In this document: piece after piece, positions 43,608 to 43,631 of the stretch
Layout: each line of letters opens with the position of its first letter
How positions within the stretch are numbered: the first letter of the stretch is position 1
From: Porphyromonas sp. COT-290 OH3588
Lineage (GTDB): Bacteria; Bacteroidota; Bacteroidia; Bacteroidales; Porphyromonadaceae
NCBI RefSeq assembly: GCF_000769075.1
Contig: NZ_JRFC01000010.1
Location: 1-43,631, forward strand
Length of the DNA: 43,631 bases
Direction of reading: 5' to 3'
The notes under the pieces: generated by a model
Databases searched by the model: none
What the model was told of the DNA's origin: nothing
The model's input: the letters and a program-made list of their open reading frames with translations, nothing else
Translations under genes and position numbers: made by a program

Positions 43608-43631
43608 ATATGTAATTAACTGTATCGACAT

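Larger units (their letters stand above)
43338..43631. other. Right-edge intergenic region
   Basis: No gene is seen in these 294 bases. They hold a minus-strand -7 element at 43504-43511 for the LOG-family gene and a plus-strand promoter at 43577-43607 pointing out of the window, so this is probably a divergent promoter region. Confidence 0.5.

Overview
The window looks like chromosome from a Porphyromonas-type member of the Bacteroidetes. The reasons are a seven-gene V-type ATPase operon with a DUF2764 protein in the second position, repeated -7 elements of the Bacteroidetes form TAnnTTTG, weak ribosome binding sites, a lipoprotein GH20 hexosaminidase, a type IX secretion (T9SS) sorting domain, and membrane-anchored nrfHA. 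I see no insertion sequence, phage gene, tRNA, rRNA or CRISPR array. The genus is inferred from gene content and protein resemblance, not from a search.

Layout. 1-9.3 kb (+): V-ATPase genes E, DUF2764, A, B, then an unusual insert (a five-unit 22-bp palindromic repeat, an HU-HIG-type DNA-binding protein, and two tandem small membrane-protein genes, the first frameshifted), then D, I, K and a strong terminator. 9.4-14.6 kb (+): glyA, a GH20 lipoprotein, gcvT. 14.7-18.4 kb (+): two fused cobalamin genes, CbiG-CbiF and CbiJ-CbiD, covering four consecutive steps of anaerobic corrin synthesis. 18.4-24 kb (-): nrfA and nrfH (ammonia-forming nitrite reductase), then a FecBCD/BtuFCD-type ABC importer. 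24.1-26.3 kb (-): a two-gene exported-protein unit, one protein with a T9SS C-terminal domain, behind a leader of about 290 nt. 26-27 kb: about 1 kb without a recognisable gene but with hairpins. 27-34.5 kb (+): upp, a U32/RlhA-like protein, then rimP-nusA-infB with a promoter and an attenuator-like hairpin. 34.5-43.3 kb: hemG (-), an SGNH hydrolase (+), and a minus-strand run of LOG-family protein, DUF3298 lipoprotein, rsmG, MBL hydrolase and gcvP.

How the genes fit together. Glycine and one-carbon metabolism is spread over glyA, gcvT and gcvP, which are not clustered; gcvH is not in the window. Anaerobic energy metabolism is represented by the V-ATPase and NrfHA. Tetrapyrrole or corrinoid chemistry recurs (cbi genes, hemG, multihaem cytochromes, and an ABC importer of an iron, haem or B12 type).

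The least explained part is the insert between V-ATPase subunits B and D: phased palindromic repeats directly upstream of a DNA-binding protein gene, followed by a duplicated small two-helix membrane-protein gene of unknown function. It is the best candidate here for something undescribed, though function there is inference only.
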